Below, piece after piece: positions 61,911 through 64,000 of a DNA stretch of 64,000 nucleotides; the stretch's first letter is position 1, and each line of letters starts with the position of its first letter. Source of the DNA: Lates calcarifer. Taxonomy: Eukaryota; Chordata; Actinopteri; Centropomidae. A model generated the notes under the pieces. That model made no database searches. It was given only the letters and a program-made list of their open reading frames with translations, and had not been told where the DNA came from. The stretch covers positions 22,875,173 to 22,939,172 of the forward strand of contig NC_066853.1 in NCBI RefSeq assembly GCF_001640805.2. The letters are read 5' to 3'. Position numbers and translations under genes: made by a program.

Positions 61911-63437
61911 AAATCAAATAGTCAGATATTTCTGTTTTTCACGTTAATTGGCTTCATTCATTCTTTGTGGGCTCTGGTTTAAAAAAAAGTATTTCTATTA
62001 AATTGAGAGGATTTGTAGTGTTTTAGTGATATTGACCAGTGGCGTACTCAAGTTTGCTGAAATCTGTACTCCAAAACGTATAAGTCTGAGTGTACCTCAC
62101 AAAGTGGGAGATGCGTACCTCCCCACAGGTAGAAATCTGTCTCAACTAAATATTTTAGCAGTTTTTCATATTGATATTGTGTTCACTCATTCATGAAGTC
62201 CCATAGCCTATGCAGTGCCACCTGTCTCACTATCAAAATAAACCCTCAGAGAAAGATGAACATTTGATAACGCTTAATGAGGCTGCAAATCAGCAGTGGT
62301 GAACATTCCTTTCATCTGGTAGGTCTGCACACTGGTGAATTATTTTGCTCTAACACCAACTAACTTGGTTGGAGTAAAAGTTATCAAGACTCAAGTAAAG
62401 TAGTTACTTGTTAGTCTACCTGACTCACAAGCAGCACATAGGAACCATGCATACTTGTATGTGGTGACTCACTTCCACTGTGTGATTGCAGCAGAGGTGG
62501 AAGAAGAATTCAGATTCCTTACATACTGTTAAAAACTGTTGCAAGTAAATTTCCTGCATTCAAAATTATTGTAAAAGTTGCTATACAAGAAAAATAAAAG
62601 GGTGTTTATCTTATATAATGTGACATATTTCTGAGTGAAACAGAGTATGTGGGCAAGTAAGAAGGATTTCAGTCAAGTAGTTCAAATTAAATTGGATCAC
62701 TCAAAATAGGGCACTGTTTAGCAAATTACAGCAGCACAATACAAAGCTTTCAAGAACACTGTTGGCCTCCATTCCTACCCTCCTCACCTGGGTTATTACA
62801 GCAGTTAATAAATTACATACCAACCACATGAATTTGAATGTAAACAAAGGCCCTGCCAACTGAGATATAAATACACTTCTCTGACCCATGATGACTGTAG
62901 CTACCCACAACCCAGTCGCTCAGTTCTTCCAGTGTGCTTTTACTGCACATAACGAATGAGTTTGCCAGTTGACCCAAGTCACTTTTGATTTGATAAATTG
63001 AAAGTGCAATGGATATAAAGAGAGTTGGATACAGCACATCTAAGTGGTCCCTTGTAGCACTGTCAGTAAAAAATACTCTGCTGCTCAAAAAGCACTTGAC
63101 CTATAGACGACCAGTATAAAGGAGATGTCTTTTAAACAGGACAACTCCAACTGCAAACAAGGTTAGATACTCTTTGTACTGTGACCTTTAGCCCATGAAG
63201 GTTGTATATTTGTCTCAGCCTAGAAAAGCAATGTCTATATGCCAGACATCATTCCAACATAAAGTCAATTAGCCAATTGTGGACACACTCACAGGGCCAG
63301 AGGGACAAAGCTTATCTGTATCTTTTAGTAAAAGTCATAAGTATTATAGCAAAATGTACTTTAAGTGCAATAATAAAAATACTGAATGTTCTGCAGATTA
63401 TAGTTATATAGAGTTATATATTTATATATTATGGCAT

Positions 63438-63964
63438 ATACAATATCAGTCACAACATTAAAACCACTTGCATAATAATGTGTAGGTCCCCCTTGTGCTG
63501 CTAAAACAGCTCGTACCCATCAGGGCATGGACACAGGACCTCTGAGGATGTTCTGTGGTGTCTGCCACTGGGATATTGACAGTGGATCTTTTGGGTATAG
63601 TGAGTTGCATGGTGGGGCCTCCAACATCTGGCTTGTTCTTGTGCAACCTATAGATGCTCAATTGAATTGGAATCTGGGGGGGGTTGGAGGCCAGGTCAAT
63701 GCTTTGGGTTCTCTGTCTTGTTCCTTGAACCATTTCTGAGCAGTTTTTGTGGTGTGGGAGGGCGCATTGCTCTGCTTGGGGAAGCCGCTGCCATTGGGGA
63801 GTGCATTTGCCATGAGGGGGTGTGCTTGGTCTTCAACAATGTTAAGCTTCCAGATGAATGCCAGGGCTCAACATTTAGTAGCAGAACATACTATTGTAAA
63901 GAGATGACTAGTGTTATTCACTTCACCTGTCAGTGGTTTTAATGTTGTGGCTGATTGGTGTATA
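63438..63964 (-). mobile_element. Internally deleted Tc1-like element (MITE-like)
   Basis: The left end TCAGTCACAACATTAAAACC and the right end TTTTAATGTTGTGGCTGATT are inverted repeats of each other, next to TA dinucleotides as expected of Tc1/mariner insertion. Inside are GTAGGTCCCCCTTGTGCTGC, CCTCTGAGGATGTTCTGTGG and TGGGGAAGCCGCTGCCATTG, which match the antisense of the 3' part of the transposase gene and a bit of its middle. Only about 0.52 kb remains. It is the same family as 38866-39808. Confidence 0.8.
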
Positions 63965-64000
63965 TGTTGTGATGACCCTGTCTGAGCAATTCCCACTGAA

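Larger units (their letters stand above)
60219..64000 (+). other. clstn2: Intron after visible exon 7 (5' part)
   Basis: The intron begins with GTATGG and runs past the window end. It holds two Tc1-like remnants (60680-61910 and 63438-63964). Between them, 61.9-63.4 kb is AT-rich and I recognise nothing. Confidence 0.85.

Noticed and set aside
1..64000. CRISPR arrays, operons, phage or plasmid features
   Set aside because: None seen; the intron-exon structure and repeat content are vertebrate.

Overview
The window is ordinary vertebrate nuclear DNA, almost certainly from a teleost fish. It is AT-rich and intron-dominated, with (CA)n/(TG)n microsatellites every few kilobases. It carries decayed transposons of types common in fish: several Tc1-like elements, a tRNA-like SINE, a hAT-type MITE and non-LTR fragments. 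I see no bacterial operon, CRISPR array, phage or rRNA.

Only one gene is supported. Seven plus-strand exons (14901-15086, 16925-17182, 17883-18004, 41895-42057, 49498-49664, 52860-53008, 60007-60218) join in phase, without a stop, into 1257 nt (419 codons). They encode the middle of a calsyntenin, a postsynaptic type I membrane protein of the cadherin superfamily. Comparison with the three vertebrate calsyntenins as I remember them points to calsyntenin-2 (clstn2). The exons cover the end of the cadherin region, the LNS/laminin-G-like domain and the start of the following extracellular domain. The first exons (signal peptide, cadherin repeats) should lie before position 1. The last exons (transmembrane helix, kinesin-binding tail) should lie beyond 64000.

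Layout: 1-14900 is the intron before the first visible exon. Three exons cluster at 14.9-18.0 kb. A 23.9 kb intron (18005-41894) follows and holds most of the repeats. Four more exons are spaced over 41.9-60.2 kb, and the window ends inside the next intron.

Points most worth a second look: (1) three in-phase tandem donor sites at the end of the 41895 exon, which could add 6 or 14 acidic residues where my recollection of calsyntenin-1 and -3 has an acidic loop; (2) a TG-rich acceptor and a CA-repeat next to the donor of the 49498 exon, complementary to each other across the exon; (3) a diverged direct duplication of about 250 bp of non-coding sequence in the intron after 53008; (4) a 120-bp insertion that folds back on itself, flanked by 13-bp direct repeats, at 26.6 kb. 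I found no evidence for an entirely new biological system. Gene and repeat identities rest on recall of known families, since no search could be run.
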